Positions 17,666-25,654 of a DNA stretch of 44,761 nucleotides are shown in pieces. How positions within the stretch are numbered: position 1 is the first letter of the stretch; every line of letters begins with the position of its first letter. The stretch lies in the NCBI GenBank assembly GCA_002381185.1, contig DFOA01000052.1:1-44761 (forward strand). The letters are read 5' to 3'. The translations under genes and the position numbers were made by a program. This DNA is from Firmicutes bacterium UBA3553. Its GTDB lineage: Bacteria; Bacillota; Clostridia; Tissierellales; Sedimentibacteraceae. A model generated the notes under the pieces. That model saw only the letters and a list, made by a program, of their open reading frames with translations. It made no database searches and had not been told where the DNA came from.

Positions 17666-18478
17666 ATGAATATTCCATTAACAGATGCTATAATAATAGC
17701 TTTATCAAATATGGTTGATGATGCAAAAGGAGAAACCAGAAAACCTAGCCATTATGATATTGGTTATGAGATAGAACGGGTTGGACTATTAAAGGCAGAT
17801 CCAAAACAACAAGGCATGACAGTGGGAAAAGCAAAAAGAGTTCGAGCTGTATTAAATTGGTCAATGGAAAATAATTATGAGGCAGGGGAAAGACTAGCTA
17901 AACGAATATTGGAGCTTGTGAGAGGAGTCGGTGGATTCAGAAAAGAATCACCGAACTATATTGGAATTTATGCTGTTGAAGATATTAAAGGTGTTTTGAA
18001 AACTGTAGGTGTATCATTAGGAGAAGATGGAACAATAGTGCCAGTTATTATAGATAATTTGCCTATAGTAGAACAAAAGTATGCGTTAAAAGTTTATATT
18101 CAAAGGGCTAAAAGAGGTGCAGAGGATGCAGCTTTATTGGTAGGAACAAGTAAGGATTTATTGGAAGCTGTTTCTGCATATATATTACAAGTTAGATGGG
18201 GGAGCAATCCAAGCATAATGAATTTTCCTACTTTATTAGGACAAGCTTTTACCGCATTAGGATTAGCAACTACAAATGACCCAATTGTCTCTGGGGAAGC
18301 AGTTCAAAAAAGAATGGAAAGAGCTTTTTATGAGGTTGCGTGTGCTGTAAATCAATTGAGAAATAAACAAGGGACTGGTCATGGACATCCATTTGTATCG
18401 ACAATAAAACATGAAGAGGGTAAGGCTGCAATAGAAACAATGGGTATCATTGCAGAATATATGATAAATAAATTATAA
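17666..18478 (+). CDS. Abortive-infection family protein (Abi_C/HEPN-like)
   Basis: A 270-residue protein; GAGGGG precedes the ATG. The C-terminal ~110 residues carry LRNKQGTGHGH (R232, H239, H241), the signature of the Abi_C domain, an HEPN-type helical fold with an R-x6-H motif. The N-terminal part (MTVGKAKRVRAVLNW ... AKRILELVRGVGGF) is a helical module common in this family. Such proteins cause growth arrest on phage infection in some hosts; here that is inference. Confidence 0.75.
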   Translation: MNIPLTDAIIIALSNMVDDAKGETRKPSHYDIGYEIERVGLLKADPKQQGMTVGKAKRVRAVLNWSMENNYEAGERLAKRILELVRGVGGFRKESPNYIGIYAVEDIKGVLKTVGVSLGEDGTIVPVIIDNLPIVEQKYALKVYIQRAKRGAEDAALLVGTSKDLLEAVSAYILQVRWGSNPSIMNFPTLLGQAFTALGLATTNDPIVSGEAVQKRMERAFYEVACAVNQLRNKQGTGHGHPFVSTIKHEEGKAAIETMGIIAEYMINKL

Positions 18479-18665
18479 TGGGTGTAAATATAATTAATAA
18501 AATTATTTTTATATTATATGATTGGAGTTTCAAAATGATGAATCTTGGTTAATACATACAATAAATAGTAAATGTTAACCAAATATAAGGCTTAATAATG
18601 TAGGATTATTTTGCTAAATGAGATTGTAATGCCTCATCATCATATAAGGTTAAGAAAGGGGAAAT

Positions 18666-19511
18666 ATGAAAAAGTATTACGCAGAGCGACATGGATTGCT
18701 TACGGAACAGTTACAAATAAATTTTAAAGAATTATTATCTTATTTCAACCAGTTATTTAGGTATTTTTCAGATAAAGGCTACTTTGAAGTAGCCATCAAA
18801 GGTGCATGGATACATAATTCTAATAACGATGAGAGTAAACAAGTGTTATCACCTAGTTTATTACCATCACCAGAAATATATTTTGCTATACATTTACAAA
18901 ATAAAAAAGCTTGGCCCATTTGGGAGTACATTGAAAAATATGATGAAAAAACATTGTTTTCTGTAATTGAAATTTTATATGATCACATTGGCTTATATAA
19001 CTATACTACAGCTAAGTTTGAGAAAGATGAACAGAAAAAGGAATTTGCAGAACACATTAATAATATATTGAGAGCTTATAAAGAAGGCTACTATCTTGAA
19101 CCAACTAATGGATTTATTATGAAGATCCCTAATATAGCTTTGCGTGAACAGTTAGAATATGTTGGTTCAGAAATGTCGGATTCTGTGTTTGAACAATTAA
19201 CTATTGCCTCTAAGTTATACTATCAATTTGATTCTGCAATTGAACAAAAGAAGAAGGCGATTAACATATTGGCAGATATTTTAGAGAAGGAACGGGAAGG
19301 AGTAAAAAATATTTTAAATACAGAATATGAGATTTCAAAGAATGAACATGACAAATTGATATTTAGTATTGTGAATGGTTTTAATATTCGTCATAATCGT
19401 GCTGACCAAAAAGGAAATTATAGTAGAGAGATTTGGTACGACTGGATGATGCAATACTACACAAGTGTAATAATTGCGTTTTACAAATTGAAAAGGAAGT
19501 ATACAGAATGA
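18666..19511 (+). CDS. HEPN-like helical protein of unknown role
   Basis: A 281-residue, mostly helical protein; AGGGG before the ATG. The C-terminal portion (FNIRHNRADQKGNY, then WYDWMMQYYTSVIIAFY) resembles a helical domain with an RHN motif often found in proteins next to abortive-infection genes, but it is not a canonical R-x4-6-H motif. The start of a short broken frame (19508) overlaps its stop codon by ATGA. Confidence 0.5.
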   Translation: MKKYYAERHGLLTEQLQINFKELLSYFNQLFRYFSDKGYFEVAIKGAWIHNSNNDESKQVLSPSLLPSPEIYFAIHLQNKKAWPIWEYIEKYDEKTLFSVIEILYDHIGLYNYTTAKFEKDEQKKEFAEHINNILRAYKEGYYLEPTNGFIMKIPNIALREQLEYVGSEMSDSVFEQLTIASKLYYQFDSAIEQKKKAINILADILEKEREGVKNILNTEYEISKNEHDKLIFSIVNGFNIRHNRADQKGNYSREIWYDWMMQYYTSVIIAFYKLKRKYTE

Positions 19512-19641
19512 AAATCAAAAAAATTCAAATATTTCCAATTGTTTAAGTCTGAATATTAAAGTTTGGGATAAGAATATAGACGATATAATAAGAGGGATGA
19601 AAGAAGAAGTGTTTAAGTATATTAATGTTAATATAAGTTAG
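19508..19641 (+). pseudogene. Candidate broken gene coupled to the upstream stop codon
   Basis: An ATG overlaps the preceding stop (ATGA). Twelve codons (MKIKKIQIFPIV) are followed by a stop, but in another frame the next ~32 codons (LNIKVWDKNIDDIIRGMKEE..., ending 19641) read like ordinary protein. A single indel would join them. This looks like the residue of a lost cargo gene, but the segment is short and could be chance. Confidence 0.3.
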
Positions 19642-19749
19642 GAAACAAAAAAACATTCATGCGTTTGTTGTGTAAAAACTTAAATTATCCTTCAAATACA
19701 GCCCAAAATATGGTATGCTAAAGGGGAATAGTAGGATTGGGGGTGCAAG

Positions 19750-20874
19750 ATGGCGAAGAAAAAAGATATAGAATCTACAACAACTAAATTCAATAAAAAA
19801 GTAAAAAACATTTCAGTAGATACGAAGGCAGGAAGTATAGCATATAATAGACTTGATATGCAGGTCAGCCAGACATTACATATGGCTATTGAGCTGTATG
19901 ACAGTTTAGATTATTTGTTTATACTAGATTATTATGATGATATCACCTTGTTCGAGGACGAGTTCAACCCTGAGGTTGTAAGCTATTATCAGATGAAAAC
20001 GAACGATGAATCTATTAGTATAAGCACAGCTATCTCAGAAGATTGGATATTAAAGTTATACAAGCAATTGGAAAGACCAGATTGGATTGTAAAAGAACTT
20101 GGACTGATTACTAATTGCCCGCTGAAGATAACTATAACCTTAAAGGACGACGAGGGGAAAAACCATAGGAATACATCCTCATGTATGTCTGAAAGAACAA
20201 CATTTTCCAAGTTTAATACTGCTACTGTTGAAAAAATTAGAGAGGATATTGCAAAAAAACTTGGTAAAAGTAAAGACGATATTGATCTTTCCAAGTTTGT
20301 TCATATGCGAACTACTCTTTCAATTCTCAAACATAAGGATATTGTAGAGCAGGAGATGGGAGAATTTTTGCACAAAAAATATCCTCGTATTACGATTGAC
20401 TCGGTAAAGGCTGTTTTTGGCTCCATGTTGGAAATATTAACAAAGAGGCAAGCGTATGAATTGTCAGATGATGATGCAACATATGTACTTGTGCGTGAGA
20501 AAAAGGGAATGGCCAAAAGTGATTTTACTCGTATCATTGAAGAAGCTATGATCATTTCTATTCCACCGTTTGAAGAAGTCCTAAAAATTACTGGGCTTCC
20601 TGATGAAAAAAAATATGAAGCATCTTTTGAGTATACCCAGATACTATCGGATTCTCAAACTAAATCCGAATCTTTCACAAATATTTTTGTACAAGTGCGA
20701 GGTTTGTATATTAAGCATGAAAAACATGCATCTGAAACAATATTGACATATGTGAATCGATTGTGTGATATGCTATATAAAAAGAGTTATGTGATTGAAC
20801 CTGTATATAATAGGATGTATATCTGTGTATTAATCGTTTGCATTCTAATCAATGAAGGTAGGAGAGCCGTATGA
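19750..20874 (+). CDS. DUF4297/Cap4-type nuclease, Lamassu LmuA-like
   Basis: A 374-residue protein. The N-terminal ~100 residues read as a DUF4297 nuclease: a helix with a Gln (QVSQTLHMAIEL), a strand with acidic residues (LDYYDDITLFEDE, D63/D64) and SYYQMKTND (Q81, K83), the D...QxK active-site form used by Cap4 nucleases. The rest is helical and unassigned. The stop overlaps the start of an SMC-type ATPase gene by 4 bp; this pairing (nuclease plus SMC ATPase) is that of Lamassu systems with a Cap4 effector. A TGGTATGCT extended -10-like box (19711-19719) lies upstream. Confidence 0.65.
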   Translation: MAKKKDIESTTTKFNKKVKNISVDTKAGSIAYNRLDMQVSQTLHMAIELYDSLDYLFILDYYDDITLFEDEFNPEVVSYYQMKTNDESISISTAISEDWILKLYKQLERPDWIVKELGLITNCPLKITITLKDDEGKNHRNTSSCMSERTTFSKFNTATVEKIREDIAKKLGKSKDDIDLSKFVHMRTTLSILKHKDIVEQEMGEFLHKKYPRITIDSVKAVFGSMLEILTKRQAYELSDDDATYVLVREKKGMAKSDFTRIIEEAMIISIPPFEEVLKITGLPDEKKYEASFEYTQILSDSQTKSESFTNIFVQVRGLYIKHEKHASETILTYVNRLCDMLYKKSYVIEPVYNRMYICVLIVCILINEGRRAV

Positions 20875-22556
20875 ACGAAATGTATTTCAAGAGTATTTTA
20901 ATATCAGATGTCCAAAAGCATAAGGCTTACTTTCAAAGATTCTCTAAGGGATTCAATGTAATTACAAGCATAGATAATCATGTTGGGAAATCCTCTTTAC
21001 TTAAGTCTCTCTATTATACATTAGGTGCTGAGGTTGAGTACGATGCCATATGGGATAAAAATTCTAAATTATATGAAGTGAATATTTGTGTTAATGGTCA
21101 AGATTATAGAGTTGCGCGGTTCCAAAAAAACTTTGCGATATTTCGTGGAGATGATTTGATATTATTAACTCGAAGCGTTTCTCGAGATTTAGCAAAGAAA
21201 CTTTGCGAAATACTTGGATTCTCAGTGTATCTTCCGAATAAGAACACTAAAAAAACTGAGTTGGCGCCACCTGTTTTTACATTCATGCCATATTACATTG
21301 ATCAAGATACCGGTTGGAGTGGTCTTTATAATAGTTTTTCCCAGATAGATCAATATAAAAAAGATGATAGAGTAAAATCATTATATTATCATTTAAATAT
21401 ATATACCCGTCATACAGTGGAGTTAATGGCTCAGCGAGATACTCTTAAAGATGAAACAATTCAATTAGAGGAAGATGAGAGAAGAATAAAAACAATATTA
21501 GGGGGATTAGTGCAAGAAATACAAAATCTTCTACCGGCTGAAACAATAGATGAACTGGAACGAAATCTTCAAATTCCTAAGCAGGAGATAGCTTTTCTGG
21601 TAAAGCAGATGGGTGAAGTCAGAAACAAAATACAGAGTTTAGAAACAACGCTTCAACAACATAACCACCAACTATTGGTTATACAAGAGTATCAAAAAAT
21701 TAAAATCAAAGCAGTTCCTGCTGAGAAAAAGAGTATTAATGTATGCCCACAATGTGGATATACATTTGATGAAGAAATTTATAATATTGTTCGTTCCAAT
21801 TATAACATGAGGAATGAAGAATATATGTGTCAGCAGATCCAGCTAATAATAGAATCTATCAACGAAGAGTTAGATGATTATAAGAAACAATATATTGATT
21901 TAATGGCAATGCTTAAAGAAAAAGAACAAGCATTTGATGAATCTCAAGAAGCCTACGAGGTGTATACAAGGCAACGCGGTCTGAAAGATTCTGTAAACCA
22001 TTTTAATCAACAACTTGGAGAGAATGAATTCAGAAAAACTGAAATTGCCAAAGACATTAAACAAATCGGGAAAGAATTATCAAAACTTCCTAATAAGAAG
22101 GAGGTAGAAGAAAAATATATTGAATATGTACGATTAAACATCATTCATTTAGATGCATGGACCCCATCTTATGAAGATAATATCAAATTACTTAAGCCTA
22201 TAAAGGCACAGGGAACCTTAGAAAATAAAATAATACTGGCTCAAGTAGTTGGACTATTTCAAACAATGGAATATTTCAAAAGTAGTGCTATACGTTTGCC
22301 GTTTGTCGTTGATTCACCAAGAGCAAAAGAGGCAAGTCTATCCAGTAGTAAAGAAATTCTGAAGTTGATTTTTGAGGTAGATATGCTGCCACAAGTGATT
22401 TTAGCGACAATGGATTACAATGATTTTGCAGATGAAATCACTACTGCAACGGATACTATTTTTCTTAAAGAAAAGCGCAGTTTGTTAAATGCGGACAGCT
22501 ATTTAACCAATCAAGTCCATATTGAAGATTTATTAGAGCTGTTAAAGGATGTTTAG
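20871..22556 (+). CDS. SMC-like ATPase, Lamassu LmuB-like
   Basis: A 561-residue protein in the SMC/RecN mould: an N-terminal Walker A (SIDNHVGKSS, 33-42), a long coiled coil interrupted by CPQCG (C292, C295) at its middle, which looks like a zinc-hook-type CxxC apex, and a C-terminal Walker B (LPFVVDSP, D481). It would sense unusual DNA ends or structures as a dimer and release or activate the nuclease encoded upstream. It is translationally coupled to that gene. It is shorter than chromosomal SMC or SbcC proteins. No third gene (LmuC) is intact downstream. Confidence 0.75.
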   Translation: MNEMYFKSILISDVQKHKAYFQRFSKGFNVITSIDNHVGKSSLLKSLYYTLGAEVEYDAIWDKNSKLYEVNICVNGQDYRVARFQKNFAIFRGDDLILLTRSVSRDLAKKLCEILGFSVYLPNKNTKKTELAPPVFTFMPYYIDQDTGWSGLYNSFSQIDQYKKDDRVKSLYYHLNIYTRHTVELMAQRDTLKDETIQLEEDERRIKTILGGLVQEIQNLLPAETIDELERNLQIPKQEIAFLVKQMGEVRNKIQSLETTLQQHNHQLLVIQEYQKIKIKAVPAEKKSINVCPQCGYTFDEEIYNIVRSNYNMRNEEYMCQQIQLIIESINEELDDYKKQYIDLMAMLKEKEQAFDESQEAYEVYTRQRGLKDSVNHFNQQLGENEFRKTEIAKDIKQIGKELSKLPNKKEVEEKYIEYVRLNIIHLDAWTPSYEDNIKLLKPIKAQGTLENKIILAQVVGLFQTMEYFKSSAIRLPFVVDSPRAKEASLSSSKEILKLIFEVDMLPQVILATMDYNDFADEITTATDTIFLKEKRSLLNADSYLTNQVHIEDLLELLKDV

Positions 22557-22912
22557 AATTTTATTGATATAGGATTGGAAGGGATAAAATGAGCAATGAA
22601 TTCAAAATAAAGACTATAGGTGTTGTTTAGTATAAAATGCAGCATATTAGAAAATAAAATTGTATTTAATGTTATAAAAAAGAGAATATATATAGTTAAT
22701 ATTACTGTGAAGCATTGCATAAAGATTCATGAGTTATGCTTTTTGTATTGTGTATTTTCTGAACAGGCAGGGCATTATAATGGGAAAAAACTATATTTAT
22801 ACTTAATTCTTTAGAATTAGCTATAATTTATTATAAGATATAGAGAGTGACATTATTTCATTGCTATTTTGTTATCAATTATAATAAGATACCTAATAAG
22901 GAAGTGTAATAA
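22557..22912. other. Spacer after the Lamassu-like pair, possible gene remnant
   Basis: A start with GGAAGGG ahead of it (ATG 22589) opens a 13-codon frame (MSNEFKIKTIGVV) that stops at once; it may be the 5' stub of a lost third gene. A 64-codon frame at 22620-22814 has no ribosome site and poor composition. Otherwise A+T-rich with nothing recognised. Confidence 0.35.
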
Positions 22913-24250
22913 ATGGAAAAATACTTATTTTTAGATGCGAACATATATATAGATGCAAGATATTCATTTGAAAATCCAAGAATGAAGAAACTTTCAAAAT
23001 ACATTTATCGTGAAGGTGTTAATTTGCTTGAATGTAGTACTCTTGTAGGAGAGGTTGAAAAACATATAAGAAGTGATTTAGGGAGTGCAATATCAGAGTT
23101 AAATAAGGTTCTAAAAATGAAAGAATTTGCACCTGTTAGATATGAAACAGCATATAAAGGTAAGTTAGAAAAATTAGATGAAAATGAAGTAATTGATTTA
23201 GTAATTTCTAAGTTTGATGATTTCTTGGATCAAAACAACAGAAGAAAATTTTTACTTGATGGGATAAGTGTTGAAGAAGTTATGCGTGATTATTTTCAGA
23301 TGAATCCACCTTTTGAAATGAGTAAACCTAAAGAATTTAAAGATGCAATAATGATAAAAGCATTAAAACAATTTCAACAAGAATTGGATGAAAAGATAGT
23401 TGTAATTTCAAAAGATATTGGTTTTTGTGAAGCTTTTAAGAATTGCGACGACTTTATTGTTTTTGAAAAGTTAGATGATTATTTTAAGTATATTCAAGAT
23501 GATGCTATATACACAATGCTTCAAAAATCATTTGAAAATGATGTAGATTATGATGAAATTGTGGAAGAATTATCTGAGCTGGTAAAGGATTTTAACTTTT
23601 ATTTTGATGAAAGAGAAGAGTTTGAGGTACTCGCTACAAAAATTGATAACATATCATATGATTTTGACTATTCAGAGGTGGAAGATGATCATACAATTAA
23701 AGTATATATTACAGCTTATTTTTCATTAGTATTACAATGCAAGTATTTGGATATTAGCAATTCGTACTATGATAGAGAAGATGATGAATATATTGTAAAG
23801 AGTTATATCGAATCAAAGGAAATACATCATTTTGAACATGAGATTATTTTAGAATATTTATATGAACAATTAGAAGATGAAGACACTGAAAATGAAGAAA
23901 AAGTAAAATTATCATTTAGTTGTATAAATACTGAGATGTATGGCATGTATATTGATTTGACAAGTGATAACACTCTTTGGGAATGTATCGATGAGAAAAG
24001 CTTTATGTCAGATAAAGATAAAAAATGGTATGAGAACAATGTTGTTAAGTGTATTGAATGTGGTAGGGTATTAGGTTTTTCTGACAATTGGAATTTTCAT
24101 GATTATAATGGAGAACCTTTGTGTAAAGACTGTGCGGTGACAAATGAAAGGGGCTTTATATGCTCTATATGTGGATATAAGCATCCGTATAATTGTATGG
24201 GAAATTCAGGACAATACTGTATTGACTGCGAAGAAGAATATGATAAATAA
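22913..24250 (+). CDS. PIN-domain (DUF4935-like) protein with C-terminal zinc ribbons
   Basis: A 445-residue protein. Residues 1-~190 have a PIN nuclease layout: FLDANIYID (D8), VGEVEKH (E47), EFKDAIMIKAL (D144) and VVISKDIGF (D168), the four acidic positions that bind metal in PIN RNases. A long acidic middle region follows. The last ~80 residues contain two CxxC...CxxC modules (CIECG ... CKDC and CSICG ... CIDC), probably zinc ribbons that bind nucleic acid or protein. A free-standing gene at the end of the cargo block; likely an RNase with a sensor-like tail. Defence role is inferred from the neighbourhood. Confidence 0.72.
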   Translation: MEKYLFLDANIYIDARYSFENPRMKKLSKYIYREGVNLLECSTLVGEVEKHIRSDLGSAISELNKVLKMKEFAPVRYETAYKGKLEKLDENEVIDLVISKFDDFLDQNNRRKFLLDGISVEEVMRDYFQMNPPFEMSKPKEFKDAIMIKALKQFQQELDEKIVVISKDIGFCEAFKNCDDFIVFEKLDDYFKYIQDDAIYTMLQKSFENDVDYDEIVEELSELVKDFNFYFDEREEFEVLATKIDNISYDFDYSEVEDDHTIKVYITAYFSLVLQCKYLDISNSYYDREDDEYIVKSYIESKEIHHFEHEIILEYLYEQLEDEDTENEEKVKLSFSCINTEMYGMYIDLTSDNTLWECIDEKSFMSDKDKKWYENNVVKCIECGRVLGFSDNWNFHDYNGEPLCKDCAVTNERGFICSICGYKHPYNCMGNSGQYCIDCEEEYDK

Positions 24251-24430
24251 TTATGAATTAATATAAATGACTGTACATGAGCAAGAACACATATCCATTA
24301 TTACAGTTATTAAGTAAACATTTAATTTTATCTCAACTATTAATTAATGTAGTACTCTTTATTTTTCCTATAAAAAAGAATTAAGCATGGTGGAATGCTC
24401 ACTCTTGATGAAAAACTGTTAAGACTAAAG

Positions 24431-24454
24431 TCCTCAGCGTGCTGAGGATTTTAT
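24431..24454 (+). terminator. Rho-independent terminator
   Basis: TCCTCAGC (24431-24438) and GCTGAGGA (24441-24448) form a perfect short hairpin followed by TTTTATT. Confidence 0.75.
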
Positions 24455-24603
24455 TGTTGACAGCTTTATCTCTACTAAGTTAGAAATCGAAAGATGAGAG
24501 TTGTCATGTTATAATTAGTATATCTTTGTTATAAAAAACAAGGGGTAAGTTTGGAATTGTTGAAAATATACCTTGACACCAAGGGGGCACCAGGATTGAC
24601 GGT

Positions 24604-24649
24604 CATCAGAATTGCAGCAACAGGGCACGTTGAGTGCGTGATTCTGATG
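24604..24649. repeat. Inverted repeat with nested hairpin
   Basis: CATCAGAAT (24604-24612) and ATTCTGATG (24641-24649) are perfect 9-bp arms; GCAC/GTGC nests inside. CAGAATTG recurs directly at about 24607 and 24651, and TGATGCAGAA at about 24645 and 24777. Confidence 0.55.
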
Positions 24650-24711
24650 CAGAATTGTGGTATAGCGGGCAAAAAATAGAGTTTGACCACAACATATAGT
24701 GGTTTGAAGGC

Positions 24712-24763
24712 AAAAAAGGGGTCAAAATCGGAGCAAAAAATGCACGATTTTGACCCCTATTTT
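24712..24763. repeat. Long perfect palindromic hairpin
   Basis: GGGGTCAAAATCG (24718-24730) pairs with CGATTTTGACCCC (24745-24757), 13 bp without a mismatch, flanked by an A run on the left and a T run on the right that extend the symmetry. It could act as a bidirectional terminator, or mark a recombination or insertion hot spot. Confidence 0.65.
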
Positions 24764-25258
24764 TTGCAAAAAATACTGATGCAGAAGCCGAATTTTTAGA
24801 TACACCCTTAAAATAATGCTCAAAAAGATAATAATTTATAGTGAGAAGAGTTGCCATATGGTAGCTCTTTTTCTATGTTATAAAGCATGGTCGATTTACC
24901 TATTCTGATAACTCATAGTAAGTTGTTTGTAAAGTGTCATTTATTTTTGAATCTTTTAATCCAACAAAATACATGTAAAACAGTTTGATGTAGTTGTAAA
25001 TAATAAGAGTAATTATAGAATAATTTGAAAAAAATTTACAATCATACATTGAAATATATATTGATGGTAATACTGAATATAGTGGATTTGCTCCAAAATC
25101 TTTTTATGGGCAGGTCTTTTATATGGTTGATATAAGAACCTTATTGAGATATCAATTTCTATACTAAAACATGAAATGAAAAAAGAATAACATCTAATAT
25201 AAAGAAATAAATCACTCTCCTTAATTATAGTTAAAAATAGTAAATTAATAAAATAGGG

Positions 25259-25311
25259 TTGACAAATAAATAAAAGTAAGATAATATGAGTATATGAACA
25301 ACTATTCATAT
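25259..25311 (+). promoter_or_regulatory. Promoter and ArsR-type operator of the metal-efflux operon
   Basis: TTGACA (25259-25264) and TAATAT (25282-25287) are 17 bp apart. ATATGAA (25292-25298) and TTCATAT (25305-25311) form a perfect inverted repeat around the expected transcription start, matching the TGAA-TTCA operators bound by SmtB/CzrA-type repressors. The downstream ArsR protein should repress here and release on metal binding. Confidence 0.82.
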
Positions 25312-25333
25312 AAGTGCATTAGGAGGTAAACAA

Positions 25334-25654
25334 ATGGACAATCCAAAAGATGAAATTTTTAATAAAAGAATTCAGGATAAAATATATACACTGTTTAGTA
25401 CGATGGCATATCCGGTACGGATTCGCATTCTGAACCTCTTAAGCACCGGAAAATATACTGTAATGGAAATTGCAGAGCAAATGGATATGACACAAAGTGC
25501 TGTTTCTCATCAGCTTAAATTGTTGAGAGAATCAAATTTGGTTAAGTTCGTTAAGGTTGGAAACAAAAAATACTATGAGCTTGCCGATGAACACATTTAT
25601 GAAATTTACAGACTTGCAGTTGAGCACGTTAAGGAGGAAATGAATTATGAGTAA
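25334..25654 (+). CDS. ArsR/SmtB-family repressor, CzrA-like
   Basis: A 106-residue winged-helix repressor; TAGGAGG precedes the ATG. The recognition helix region is MTQSAVSHQLKLLRES. It has no cysteine, so no thiolate site; instead D85, H87, H98 and E101 in the last helix form the alpha5 zinc/cobalt-type site (D-x-H...H-x2-E). It overlaps the efflux ATPase gene by 8 bp and should control that operon through the palindrome in its own promoter. Which metal it senses cannot be read from the sequence. Confidence 0.92.
   Translation: MDNPKDEIFNKRIQDKIYTLFSTMAYPVRIRILNLLSTGKYTVMEIAEQMDMTQSAVSHQLKLLRESNLVKFVKVGNKKYYELADEHIYEIYRLAVEHVKEEMNYE

Larger units (their letters stand above)
24455..25258. 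other. 800-bp spacer between cargo block and metal-efflux operon
   Basis: No gene is supported. From about 24550 to 24790 the sequence is richer in G+C and full of inverted repeats (listed separately). Farther right it is A+T-rich; a 40-codon stretch at about 25035-25165 (EIYIDGNTEYSGFAPKSFYG) reads like a protein fragment without start, possibly the relic of a gene. Confidence 0.4.

Noticed and set aside
18547..18580. GGTTAA...ATGTTAACC inverted repeat before the 18666 gene
   Set aside because: Bulged arms and no T run; too weak to call as a terminator or operator.
22620..22814. 64-codon + strand frame
   Set aside because: No ribosome site and low-complexity A+T-rich translation.
24606..24857. 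- strand frame of 83 codons across the hairpins
   Set aside because: Explained by the inverted repeats and G+C-richer DNA; no start signal or family.
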